Shown one piece after another: positions 52,201-61,267 of a DNA stretch of 64,000 bases. The notes below the pieces were generated by a model. That model was given only the letters and a program-made list of their open reading frames with translations, was not told the DNA's origin and searched no databases. This stretch comes from SZUA-368 sp028533045. Its GTDB lineage: Bacteria > Spirochaetota > Spirochaetia > DSM-2461. The stretch's first letter is position 1. Each line of letters opens with the position of its first letter. The translations under genes were made by a program, and so were the position numbers. The stretch is taken from contig JBNAIG010000035.1 of NCBI GenBank assembly GCA_050031985.1, forward strand, positions 186,001 through 250,000, given 5' to 3'.

Positions 52201-55068
52201 GGCAATATCTTTACGATGGAGGAGAAAAAACTGCCCGGTGAGCCTGCGTTCCTCACCACGATAATCCTTAAAGGTCATGGTAAGACTGTTTTCCATATAG
52301 GGAAGGTCTTCGGGAAGGGTGATAAAGCTCTCGTCCGTCTCCCTATCCCTTTCAACGGGAACATCAATGGCGCCGTTAATCCGCAAAGCTAAATCACTAT
52401 AGAGAGAATCCTCACCAATGGTTAGATACAGCCGATTCCCTTCTTCCTTGAAGAAAGCTATGGACTGGCTGAACACTTCCCTTTCTCCGGCAACTTCAAC
52501 CTCTCCCCATGCGATTTCGCTTACCGCTTTTTGGATTGTAAAACCCAGGGAAGCAGCTTTAATAGATTTGCCTTCCTCAGTAGTACCGCTTAAAACGACC
52601 TTGTGGACTCCCACATCCAACCCTTCAAGGGGGAGGACAAAACCATTCCCCTTGAGATTCACATCCACCACTTCACCATCTACTGTTGCGCTGAGGGTGG
52701 CACTTCCCGAAAGATTCTCGATTTCTCCGCTAAAAGCCAGCCCTTCTCCCTCAAAAAGTTCCGCCTCGGCCCGGGGCCAGGTTATACTAATAAGGGGTGC
52801 CGGCTCCTTCCCTTCCGGATCGGGAGTATAACTGCTTGTATTGTAAAGAGGGAGATAGGAAAAGGCACTATTACCCTTTAAGTCTTCCGCCTGCACTTCC
52901 GCCATAGCAACTCCGGCAGGCAGCTGACTTAGGGGAATCTCCAGACTGAATTCACCCTTTTCATCGGGGTTAATGTCAAACTCCTTTTCTTCTATAAGGA
53001 GACGGGAGAGAGCTAAAACACAATCTTCTTCAATCAAACCGCTGACCCTATAGGAGGAACCTGTTAGTTCCGCTTTTAACTTATCTATGCGGGGCGGTTG
53101 AAGGTCGGAACTGATATCTATCGCCGGGGAGCGATAAGTATTGCCCAATGAGTCCTGAGCGACAAGAGTGACTCCCCTGAAGATTCCTGAAGTTAAGGGT
53201 GTTACAGTAAACTGCCCCTCCTTAAGACGCACATCAAAAACAGTCTCCCGAGCCCCTTCAACAGTCAATTCCGTTAAATCACGGCTGATAACCCGTCCTT
53301 GCAGGGGTGTTTTCCCATCGAGGACAAAACTGTTACCTTCGGGCAGGTAAATACCGTCTTCCCCAATTATTCGGCTATAATCCAACAGGGAAAGATAGGC
53401 CTCCGCCCCTTTCTCTTTTCCATAGGCGTCTTCTGCTTTGACTTCTACCGGAACAAATCCGGCGGGAAGCTTATCCACGGGAATAACAAAAGGAACCCTT
53501 CCCTCTTCATCGGCCTTTTTCAAATCCACCGGGATCTCTTCTCCCCCGGGGATAACTATACGGGCTCCAGCGGGAGGATTGGTAAAATCAATAACACCGG
53601 TCACCTCCTTATGGGTGGGAGGAAGCAGTTCCATCCCCGGATAATAGGGGGTGCTTTCACCTTCGTAAGTAAGAACATTGAGAAAACTAATCTGAGGTGC
53701 CTCACCGGAATAACTGAAGTTAACAATAGATGGGGGACCAACCAGTCCATTTTCATCGGTTGCGCTAAGGGAGATCGTATGCTCTCCCGGATTAAGTTCC
53801 GCCGGCAATTCAAAACTAAAAGGACCTCGGGTCTCCATAACGATGGCTTCTCCCTTGTCCAGAGAATAGGAAAGAGAAGCGGGGGCATCGTCATCAAAGA
53901 CAAAGCCCTCTACCAAGAGACTGTCCCGTATATCGCCCTCTGCAGGAGTACGCACGGTAACAGTGGGAAGATCCGCTTCCAGATTCAGCTCCCTTTCTAC
54001 GATAAGGGTACTGATATTACCTGTGACATCGGTAGCAGTGAGGAGGATTTTAGCCTTTTTCTGCCCGGTAAAATCAAAATCCTGATTCCAATAGGGGTTA
54101 CCCGGTATCAATTCGATTACACCGGTATCTTCTCCCGCTTCCCAGCTCAATTCGGAAATACCGATCTCATCATAAAGTGAACCGCTCAAAGTGAATTTTC
54201 CGTTCAATCCCTCTTCTTCGGGAAGAGGATCGAGAATAGTAATCTCCGGCGCCCTGTTATCCAGGAAAAAAAGAAAGGCAGATATTCCTTCGGAACCCAT
54301 ATTGTCGCGGCTTTTTAACCAGAGGATCTGGGGGCCGTCTTCTGTTTCCCGGGTATCAAGGGAAATCTTGAATTCCGCAAAGTGGTCTTTCTTGTTTATG
54401 GCAAGCTTTACCGGCTCATAATTCTCTCCGTCCAGACTATAGGAAAGCTCCCTGATTCCGTTGTTATCTTCAACGGTGCCCACAAATTCTATTTTTCCAT
54501 GAACAAGAGCCCCGTTCTCATAATTGTTAACACTGTTAACCGGTGTTTTTCGATCCAAATGAAAAGACAGGCTACTTTCCAACCCGGCTACGCCGTATAT
54601 ATCCGTTCCCCGGGAGGTAATAGTATAAAATCCGTCTTCCATATCTGAGGTATCCAGAAAATAGGACCAGAAGTGGCTTCCCTCGGCACGGATATACTCC
54701 CCCTCGTCAATTTTGATCTCCACAAAATCCACATCATCATCATCAACACAGGTCCCTACAATATTCAGGTCACCTCCCACGCGCATTTCCGGCTCCGGGT
54801 TGGCAATATGGCTGACGGGAAGGTCCGAATCGGGATCAACCTGAATATTCAAAGGACTAGAATAACTAATATTACCGGTATTGTCCGTTCCCCGGATAAT
54901 CACATTGTAAGTACCTTTTTTCAGACCCGATACGTCAAAGGTATAGGACCACTGTTCCAAACCTTCCACCTCTCTGTATTCGGAAGGAGAAGGAGAGGAG
55001 TTCTCCTCCTGAGCAAATAAAAAATATGTAAAACTGAAAAAAATTATCAAGACAAACTTGAACTTCAT
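49222..55068 (-). CDS. Giant Ig-repeat surface protein with C-terminal beta-barrel
   Basis: 1948 residues from ATG 55068 (GAGGTG upstream); longer frames lack a ribosome site. Signal peptide FVLIIFFSFTYFLFAQ. Most of the protein is a string of Ig-like domains of about 90-100 residues, with repeated signatures such as GVVEDDGGI/YSLD types: VEFVGTVEDNNGIRELSYSL, FTLSGSLYDEIGISELSW, FVVSGMVLDDDGVKEIYWRI, each ending TDxxGN-type turns. Residues about 1790-1948 change to amphipathic barrel strands (FEVGAGLTFF, KLLANIAVLPFGYYL, MSLAVGADFSYF, FYVEGQLWF, KIAFGVRTDIF) with a terminal Phe. This suggests an outer-membrane-anchored adhesin. No known family is certain. Confidence 0.78.
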   Translation of the reverse strand: MKFKFVLIIFFSFTYFLFAQEENSSPSPSEYREVEGLEQWSYTFDVSGLKKGTYNVIIRGTDNTGNISYSSPLNIQVDPDSDLPVSHIANPEPEMRVGGDLNIVGTCVDDDDVDFVEIKIDEGEYIRAEGSHFWSYFLDTSDMEDGFYTITSRGTDIYGVAGLESSLSFHLDRKTPVNSVNNYENGALVHGKIEFVGTVEDNNGIRELSYSLDGENYEPVKLAINKKDHFAEFKISLDTRETEDGPQILWLKSRDNMGSEGISAFLFFLDNRAPEITILDPLPEEEGLNGKFTLSGSLYDEIGISELSWEAGEDTGVIELIPGNPYWNQDFDFTGQKKAKILLTATDVTGNISTLIVERELNLEADLPTVTVRTPAEGDIRDSLLVEGFVFDDDAPASLSYSLDKGEAIVMETRGPFSFELPAELNPGEHTISLSATDENGLVGPPSIVNFSYSGEAPQISFLNVLTYEGESTPYYPGMELLPPTHKEVTGVIDFTNPPAGARIVIPGGEEIPVDLKKADEEGRVPFVIPVDKLPAGFVPVEVKAEDAYGKEKGAEAYLSLLDYSRIIGEDGIYLPEGNSFVLDGKTPLQGRVISRDLTELTVEGARETVFDVRLKEGQFTVTPLTSGIFRGVTLVAQDSLGNTYRSPAIDISSDLQPPRIDKLKAELTGSSYRVSGLIEEDCVLALSRLLIEEKEFDINPDEKGEFSLEIPLSQLPAGVAMAEVQAEDLKGNSAFSYLPLYNTSSYTPDPEGKEPAPLISITWPRAEAELFEGEGLAFSGEIENLSGSATLSATVDGEVVDVNLKGNGFVLPLEGLDVGVHKVVLSGTTEEGKSIKAASLGFTIQKAVSEIAWGEVEVAGEREVFSQSIAFFKEEGNRLYLTIGEDSLYSDLALRINGAIDVPVERDRETDESFITLPEDLPYMENSLTMTFKDYRGEERRLTGQFFLLHRKDIAPLENTPTLRLAGVDLSLDGKLHLAPGERLDGYFIGRPLESVESSSELLDVTRKGQELSLESLKAGKSENVVIKAVTVDGEEFSLGPFMLISDNSAPGITTNVVQSPWWLQDIIPLEGTLTDDLDITSFSYSIDESDHETPIAYVRDDETGHYRFSENLDISGLEEGPHRVTLKAKDEMGNLGNFLFSIVKDTKAPELVQLTPVADDGVNGKILFSVKGVDERGTDKMEFSPDGVNYQTLDNPSVDGVVIDFTQPDLDLEMMNFRVSDRSGNQTVLHPLSLLDWEGDKPRVMIQLPVEERVVRTDFVVSGMVLDDDGVKEIYWRIDQGEFYYLEGSNNFEIPFLLDNITDNEHTVEVKAVDLWGTESDVASLTFMVSKAAPVSKLLSPSIEETNRGVIRVSGESWDANGISEVYVSQDNGNTFNRAVGQENWYYDIQSEYLQDGTHSLLILAVDNTELGGLYSSLINVDNRAPEIELTNTDDGEKTPGKLDIIGRAWDGVALESLEARISPIEVFTSTEEAGPLEGIVQSLSTEGPFQEAFDLSSLPTGWYNLKITAVDKADNRSYLSRNFEKIDEEADKYIDITFPLEGEQVNRVLTIQGRVIGTPLPEKVNLYINGQASATVKVKSNGFFSYTLPEEETLPSGDMTLSAKAIFPGGESAASGERTISYSPDGPWIGIDNYLAGDFLRDRPWIQGQAGYVIPQEELAALADDKKAIKALEDSKAIEEILISLDNGRSFEKTGFSKGEWKYRIETGLMADGPLPVLVSARFADGSTAVAKTYLVIDETRPEIHTLTPEEGMLFNDSIVIEGNASDLYGLEDVSVALRQGDKSRYQVPSFIQGLYLDFHAFGATNFEVGAGLTFFDDNVKIQGSYGQAPAGRFDGDVYSIKLLANIAVLPFGYYLGPDWDFYSMSLAVGADFSYFTMTGSDHDDEGALTLGALLGQWEFARITTNWKTFNSFGFYVEGQLWFISSDVEGGMSPKIAFGVRTDIF

Positions 55069-55127
55069 GGGACACCTCATTGTTTTAAATAGCATTCTTT
55101 AGGAAAGATAACCTTATTTTACCATAA

Positions 55128-55156
55128 ATTGTACATTCTTTCTTGTTTTTGTGCAA
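55128..55156 (-). promoter_or_regulatory. Promoter of the giant Ig-repeat gene
   Basis: Minus strand TTGCAC (55156-55151), 17-bp spacer, TACAAT (55133-55128), about 60 bp before ATG 55068. Confidence 0.5.
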
Positions 55157-55308
55157 ATTTTGTATTATCATGTGTTTTACGTGAAGAAATATTTAAAAAT
55201 CAAAGGTTGATTTCTTCAAACGACCCTAGGTCATTATTTTGCTGCCGCTCTTTCCTGTTGCTTTTCCTATATTTATCGTCGGTGGTTAATTTTAGCAGGA
55301 GATTAGCT

Positions 55309-58300
55309 ATGAAAACATTTAAAAAAATCCTTATGCCTCTCTTTATCTTATATATGGTGACGATCCTCAGTTGTGATATGCTCGATTCAGGGCTGGGAGA
55401 AAATGTGGACCTTTCCGACCCGGAAATTGCCGTTTCCAACGAGGCCAACTTCTATGTGATGGGAACCACCGAATTGAGCGGAACCCTTTCCGATGACAAG
55501 GGTATCTCTTCGGTTACCGTAAGCTATACCGCAGCAGACGATACTGAACAAACTGTTAACGCTACCTTCTCTTCCTCCTCCTGGTCCCTTTCCCTTGTCT
55601 CCGGTACGGAAGACAGCGCTTCCATTGCCGAAGGGGAACAAACCTTAACCATAACCGTGACAGACACGGGCGGCAAAACCACTTCAGTAGAACATAGTTG
55701 TCGTGTGGATAACACTATGCCCACGGTCCTCATCACGTCACCCCTGGAATATATGGATGATGAGAGCGACGATGCGGTCTATATGAGCAAGTACATAGAT
55801 ATCAAAGGGGAAATCTACGACGAATTCTCCCTGGGAGAAGTCACGGTTGAGCTAATCGACTCCACCGATGACTCTGTCATTTCCACTCAAACCGCCGACG
55901 GAACCGTTACCTGGTCCACTCGTTTTTACCTTAAATCCACCAGCGACGAGGGAGAAACCCTCTCGGACGTTCTGGTCAGTGACAGACTTTATACGATTAA
56001 TGTCTATGCCGAAGATGGAGCGGGCAATATTAATGAGGGCTACCTCCACCGGGACGACTTTTACGAAATGATTCCCGACCTGGATATCTTTCCTTCCATG
56101 GATGAAATCGGCCTGGCCGACCGGGACGAACCGGTTGACGGCAGTGACGTAACAAGCCACGATCAGCTGGAAGCCTACCGCCACTACTCAGACCCGGAAG
56201 AGGATGAACTGGGTCTGGTCGGCTTTACCTACACCGATGACGACCAGCCGGAAGTTATCTACCATAACCTGGATAAAGAAGCCTCCGATGCCTCGGACAA
56301 TGAAATCTACCAGGTGGACGCTCTCATAAGCGGTACGGTAAATCCCGTATCCAACGGTCCCGCCATAGATAGCTCTACCCTGTCCGTTCTTTTTTATGAA
56401 GACAGCGATGTGGATGCCTTCGTCTCTCTCTCCAACACGGAAGACGACGATTCGGATCAAATTGATATCACCGATACAGGAGACAGTATCACCTTTTCTC
56501 TCTCCCTTAAGGACGGGGGAGAAGATTTTCCCGTAGGCGATTACCGGATGATCCTCTCTGTAGAAGACGAGGATGGTACTGCGGCTCCCACGGAGGAGGT
56601 TCTTTTTTGCCTGACCGCCGGGGAAAGCGCATCTGTGGAAATCACCTCCCCGGAAGATAATATAACCTGGACCTCCTCATCGGATACGGTTCTTTTGACA
56701 CTGGAAGGAACTGTTTCAAATTATTCGACGGGCAGTATGACCGTATCCCTCAACGATGGCACAGCCGAATCGGTTACGGAAACAACAACCGGCTGGAGCT
56801 ACGACTTTCTCACCGCCGACTTTGACGCCCTTGATGACGGCTATCACGTCTTTACGATAACTGCAGGCGATGCGGAAGAGTCCTGGCGCTTTACTAAAGA
56901 TACGGTTTCTCCGGAAATCAGCATAATTACTCCCCTTTCCGGCACCAGTCACAATGGTTCGGTTACACTTAAGGGAACAAGCAGCGATGACAATGAAGTC
57001 TCTACCGTTAAAATTTTCCTTGGTAAGGATGCCGACCCCGATACTGACACAGGGATTACTCTGGACGGGACCTACTCCTGGGAATATGAACTTCTGAATC
57101 TTGATAACTACGCCAATACCACCTACGCCACGGAAACCGAAACGGACAGCAATGTTTGGAACCTTCCCATTTACATCAGCGCCGAAGACGGCGGGGGAAA
57201 TGTTTATACCGAATCGGACTACTACATCTATCTGGACCCCGACGGAGACACACCCACCATAGAAATCATGAGCCCTTCCGACGAAGAGGTGACCGGCGGT
57301 TCTGTTCGCGTTTACGGTACGGCCAGCGACGACGACTCTCTCTACGCTGTCTATTACCAACTAGATGTTAACGGCGACGGCGACTACGACGATACGGCCG
57401 CCGACTATCCCGACGGTTCGGGAACCTACGATGAAACGACCCTTGTCACGGCGGACGGTACGAACAGCTGGTCCTTTACCCTGAACAGCGACGGGGAACT
57501 GGCCAGCAGCACCTCCGGTGAACAGAGTACCATTAACTTGAGAGTGAAAGCCCAGGATTCCAAGGACAGCGGCTCCACAGGAGATACGGACAGCTTCTGG
57601 AGTGAGATATCCCTGACCATAGACAACACCATTCCCATTGTGGAAGAGGTAAAAATCGACTATGACAGCGACACCGACACGGGAGACGAAGAGTATTACA
57701 CCAGCGGTATGACCGTCTCCGGCTCCTTCTGGATAGACGCCATAGTAAAGGATGAAAGCGGCATAGCCCAGATCGACCAGGTCAACAGCAGCCCCCTATC
57801 CAGTACCGAGCAGATTGACGACGACTCTTCCATTACCAGCGACCTGGATGACGAAGGGGGTTACGTACGAAAATCGGTGCGCATTCCCATTGATTCTGCC
57901 GACGCCGACTATTATGAAGACACAAGCGGTTCGATCACCCTCAGTATTAAAGTCACCGATACATCCAGTCCCAATCCCTATGTGACCTATTACAGCATGA
58001 CTCTCCTGGCGGACAACTACTACCCCGAGGGCAGTTACACCGCTTCGAGCGACCTCTCCGGAGAAAGCTTTGAATTGGCCGGAACCGCCACCGATGTGGG
58101 GACCGATTCGGGAACTGTGGCGGGTATAGAAAAAATTGTCCTTTACCTGGAAGACAGCGGAACCTACTACGACCTTTCTGACGGTTCCACCTCCACATCA
58201 ACGGACAGTCTCACAGTAAAAAACCTTGCCAACAGTGATCTTGTAGAAGCCATAACCATTCCCGCCACCTCATCAGCCTTTATCACCATTGACAGTTTAA

Positions 58301-61266
58301 CCGAGCTGGGCTCAAGCGACAGCGACGGAGACGGCTTTGTGGAAAGCCTTGTTCAGGAGGGAAACGACTACGACTGGACCGCAGAAATCGACAGCACAAA
58401 TCTGCCTGACGGATCAATCACCCTACACAGCCTTATTTACGATGAAGCGGGAAATATCAGCCATTCAAGTGACTCTCTTTTTGTGATGAACGACCATCCC
58501 GAAATCAGCTCCATTGAACTGGGAACGGACCTGGACTTTAGCGGTACCATCGATGCCGACGAAAGTACAACTTACACCGACGACTACGATACCACCGGTT
58601 TTACCGTAAGAAATAACCTGCTCAACGTGACAGTTAACAGCACAGGCGGTAACGGCACGGTTTATTACAGCCTCTACTATGACGGATCGGAACAAAACGG
58701 CACCTTAACCGAGAGCAGCATTGACATGAGCAGTTTTGCCGGGGATACAAGCTCGGAAAACGGCGCTGAGTTCACCCTGCAGGTGTACGATTCGGTCGGG
58801 CTGAACCAGTCCGGCGGCTACAGTGATGAATCGATCACTCTGGCCATGAACTTAGACAATACGGACGAAACCTCCCCCACCCTGGCCATAGCTCCCTTCG
58901 GACAGTACTACGACGACGGCGACGATGAGAGCGCCAAAGTTTTGGAAGATGTGGAAGACTACAGTGACAACATCCTCCTGGACAGCGATGATGAAGTTCA
59001 GGGCCACGTAGAGTATGCCGCCGACAGCAGCCATGACGGAACTGATGCGGACCTTTCGGGAGAAGTCATTTTTTACGGAAAAGCCTGGGATAACCAGAAG
59101 ATTGATACCATTACCGCAACAGTTGACGGCTACAACAGCGATACAGCGTTTACAGTGTACGACCAGTCCGCCGGAGGAAGCCAGTCCGGGACCGATTGGA
59201 CCTTCGCTCTGGAAGGGGACAGTGCCGACGAGGGCAGCACCGGCTATATTACGGAGGACAAGGGAAACGTCTTTAACTGGGCCTTCACCTTTGACACCAG
59301 CCAAATCTCCGACGTGGCCGCCAACGATGTGACGATTACCTTTGACATTAGCGATGTGGGCGGCGAAAGCAGCGACGGCAGTGACAGCCTCAGCTTTGAT
59401 GTAGTACCCTACATCACCTCCCTGGAAAGGGGAGGAACCTACAACACAAACCGCTCCCATTACGGAAAATATCCCGTACAAGTGGGCGAGACTATTACTG
59501 TAAACGGATTTAATCTGGACGGAAACACAAGCTATACAGTGGGTGATAATTCCTCCTACTTTAGTGTGACCGTCAACAGTATTGAGTCGATTAATAACCT
59601 TAATGACAACGGCTTGAGCTATAATAGCGAAGACGACGGCAGCGACGAATCGGCTCTGTGGAATGACGACCGCTACCTCTCTGTCTGGGACGCAGACCAC
59701 TACCTGGCAGATACGGATGACAGCGGCTACTACCCCGCCCTCACCATGGGAAGTGACGGTACCCTGTACGGTTCCTGGCAGGACGGAATTAATACGACCT
59801 ATTGGAATATTTACGATGAAACAGGTTCGGCCCGAAATATCGGAAAAACCTATGACCCGGCGGACTACACCGATATTGCCATTGACGCAAGCGATTCGGG
59901 CGATGTAATTCCCACAGTTGTCTACCTGGCGAACCATATTGGGGTGAATCCATACTGCGGAGTCGGGCCCTACGATATTAACAACTCCGGAGGGATTATT
60001 CTTTACGGGGAGAACGCTTCTCTAGTGGGTATACAAAACAGTACGGGCGATTCGGGGAGCCATATTTATGGTTACGGAGTCGAGGGAGCCGGAGCGGACC
60101 AAAACGTATGGCAGTTCCTCCGTCCCAAAGTGGCCACCGTGGGCGACCACATGCACACCGCTTACTACGATGTAAATACCAATGCGGTAAAGTACTCCTA
60201 TGTGGCCGATGACGGTAATAATATGGGAACCGTAACAGAAGGATGGATCGTTCTGGACGGCGGCTACGATGAGGGAGACACAGGCGGCGTTTTTGATATA
60301 ACAACTCTTCGAGGTGATAATGTTAGCGACCTGGATACGACATCCAACGACGGTGGAGATAGACATATTACTCACGCCAACCTGGATGGCCTCGATTCTG
60401 GCGACCTTGTGGGAAGAATTATTACTATTCACGACGACGATACCTATGTGGCCCGCCTTATTGAGTCCTATACGGACGGGACCGGGGAAGGAACCATCTA
60501 TTGGGAAATTACCGATGCCAGCGATCCCCGTCCGGATACGGCCAATCTGACAGGTGACATCAGCTTCTTTGTTAACATGGGCGATGACGGCGGAATCGGT
60601 GTGGCCGACGGGACGGGCAGCGTAAGCCAGTCCTCCTCTGCCGGAGAATACGTTGCCATCGATCTCACTTCCGACGGCTACCCGGTCGTTATGTATTACG
60701 ACATGGACGGTGGGACCCTGCGCCTGGCCTATGCCGACAACACGACCCCCACGGCCACTTCCGACTGGGTCCGCCAGGAAGTTTTTGACTCCTCCGATCC
60801 CTACGGGGACGATTCGGCAGGACAGCACGTGGCCATGAAAATCGACTCCTCCGACAATATCCACGCCCTCTGTAGACAGAACTCCACCGGGGAACTGCTC
60901 TACCTCTACGGGGAACAGCAGGCCGACGGCAGCTATGATTTTGACTTGGCAGAAGTGGTGGACGACAGCGGTTCTGTGGGTAAACTCTCCGATATCACAC
61001 TGGACTCGTCGGACAATCCCCACATTTCCTACCTGGGCATAAGTGTGGGTACCCTGGATGGGCTCAAATACGCCTACAAAACCACTGTTGACTCCGAATC
61101 TGTCTGGGAATATATGATTGTCCCGGCAGAGAACAAAGTTTCCACCGGAGACAAACAGCGGACCAGCATCGAATATAACACCGTAACAACGCCGGACTGG
61201 ACAGGAGATGTGGTCATTTCCTACCTCTCCGACCGATTCGAACTCATTTACTTGAGGGGAGAATAA
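55309..61266 (+). CDS. Giant Ig-repeat surface lipoprotein
   Basis: 1985 residues from ATG 55309 (AGGAG upstream); the frame is open 60 codons earlier but that part lacks a ribosome site. Lipobox TILSC predicts lipidation at the Cys of SCDMLDSG. Tandem Ig-like domains (MGTTELSGTLSDDKGI, LEGTVSNYSTGSMTVSL, GSVTLKGTSSDDNEVSTVKI) fill the first ~1450 residues. Calcium-loop motifs occur, such as DVNGDGDYDD (about residue 686) and DLDFSGTIDADE (about 1074). The last ~530 residues look like beta-propeller blades (YPALTMGSDGTLYGSWQDG, YVAIDLTSDGYPVVMYYDMD, HVAMKIDSSDNIHALCRQNS, DITLDSSDNPHISYLG). Very acidic. The next gene is a paralogue 1 bp away. Confidence 0.85.
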   Translation: MKTFKKILMPLFILYMVTILSCDMLDSGLGENVDLSDPEIAVSNEANFYVMGTTELSGTLSDDKGISSVTVSYTAADDTEQTVNATFSSSSWSLSLVSGTEDSASIAEGEQTLTITVTDTGGKTTSVEHSCRVDNTMPTVLITSPLEYMDDESDDAVYMSKYIDIKGEIYDEFSLGEVTVELIDSTDDSVISTQTADGTVTWSTRFYLKSTSDEGETLSDVLVSDRLYTINVYAEDGAGNINEGYLHRDDFYEMIPDLDIFPSMDEIGLADRDEPVDGSDVTSHDQLEAYRHYSDPEEDELGLVGFTYTDDDQPEVIYHNLDKEASDASDNEIYQVDALISGTVNPVSNGPAIDSSTLSVLFYEDSDVDAFVSLSNTEDDDSDQIDITDTGDSITFSLSLKDGGEDFPVGDYRMILSVEDEDGTAAPTEEVLFCLTAGESASVEITSPEDNITWTSSSDTVLLTLEGTVSNYSTGSMTVSLNDGTAESVTETTTGWSYDFLTADFDALDDGYHVFTITAGDAEESWRFTKDTVSPEISIITPLSGTSHNGSVTLKGTSSDDNEVSTVKIFLGKDADPDTDTGITLDGTYSWEYELLNLDNYANTTYATETETDSNVWNLPIYISAEDGGGNVYTESDYYIYLDPDGDTPTIEIMSPSDEEVTGGSVRVYGTASDDDSLYAVYYQLDVNGDGDYDDTAADYPDGSGTYDETTLVTADGTNSWSFTLNSDGELASSTSGEQSTINLRVKAQDSKDSGSTGDTDSFWSEISLTIDNTIPIVEEVKIDYDSDTDTGDEEYYTSGMTVSGSFWIDAIVKDESGIAQIDQVNSSPLSSTEQIDDDSSITSDLDDEGGYVRKSVRIPIDSADADYYEDTSGSITLSIKVTDTSSPNPYVTYYSMTLLADNYYPEGSYTASSDLSGESFELAGTATDVGTDSGTVAGIEKIVLYLEDSGTYYDLSDGSTSTSTDSLTVKNLANSDLVEAITIPATSSAFITIDSLTELGSSDSDGDGFVESLVQEGNDYDWTAEIDSTNLPDGSITLHSLIYDEAGNISHSSDSLFVMNDHPEISSIELGTDLDFSGTIDADESTTYTDDYDTTGFTVRNNLLNVTVNSTGGNGTVYYSLYYDGSEQNGTLTESSIDMSSFAGDTSSENGAEFTLQVYDSVGLNQSGGYSDESITLAMNLDNTDETSPTLAIAPFGQYYDDGDDESAKVLEDVEDYSDNILLDSDDEVQGHVEYAADSSHDGTDADLSGEVIFYGKAWDNQKIDTITATVDGYNSDTAFTVYDQSAGGSQSGTDWTFALEGDSADEGSTGYITEDKGNVFNWAFTFDTSQISDVAANDVTITFDISDVGGESSDGSDSLSFDVVPYITSLERGGTYNTNRSHYGKYPVQVGETITVNGFNLDGNTSYTVGDNSSYFSVTVNSIESINNLNDNGLSYNSEDDGSDESALWNDDRYLSVWDADHYLADTDDSGYYPALTMGSDGTLYGSWQDGINTTYWNIYDETGSARNIGKTYDPADYTDIAIDASDSGDVIPTVVYLANHIGVNPYCGVGPYDINNSGGIILYGENASLVGIQNSTGDSGSHIYGYGVEGAGADQNVWQFLRPKVATVGDHMHTAYYDVNTNAVKYSYVADDGNNMGTVTEGWIVLDGGYDEGDTGGVFDITTLRGDNVSDLDTTSNDGGDRHITHANLDGLDSGDLVGRIITIHDDDTYVARLIESYTDGTGEGTIYWEITDASDPRPDTANLTGDISFFVNMGDDGGIGVADGTGSVSQSSSAGEYVAIDLTSDGYPVVMYYDMDGGTLRLAYADNTTPTATSDWVRQEVFDSSDPYGDDSAGQHVAMKIDSSDNIHALCRQNSTGELLYLYGEQQADGSYDFDLAEVVDDSGSVGKLSDITLDSSDNPHISYLGISVGTLDGLKYAYKTTVDSESVWEYMIVPAENKVSTGDKQRTSIEYNTVTTPDWTGDVVISYLSDRFELIYLRGE

Positions 61267-61267
61267 A

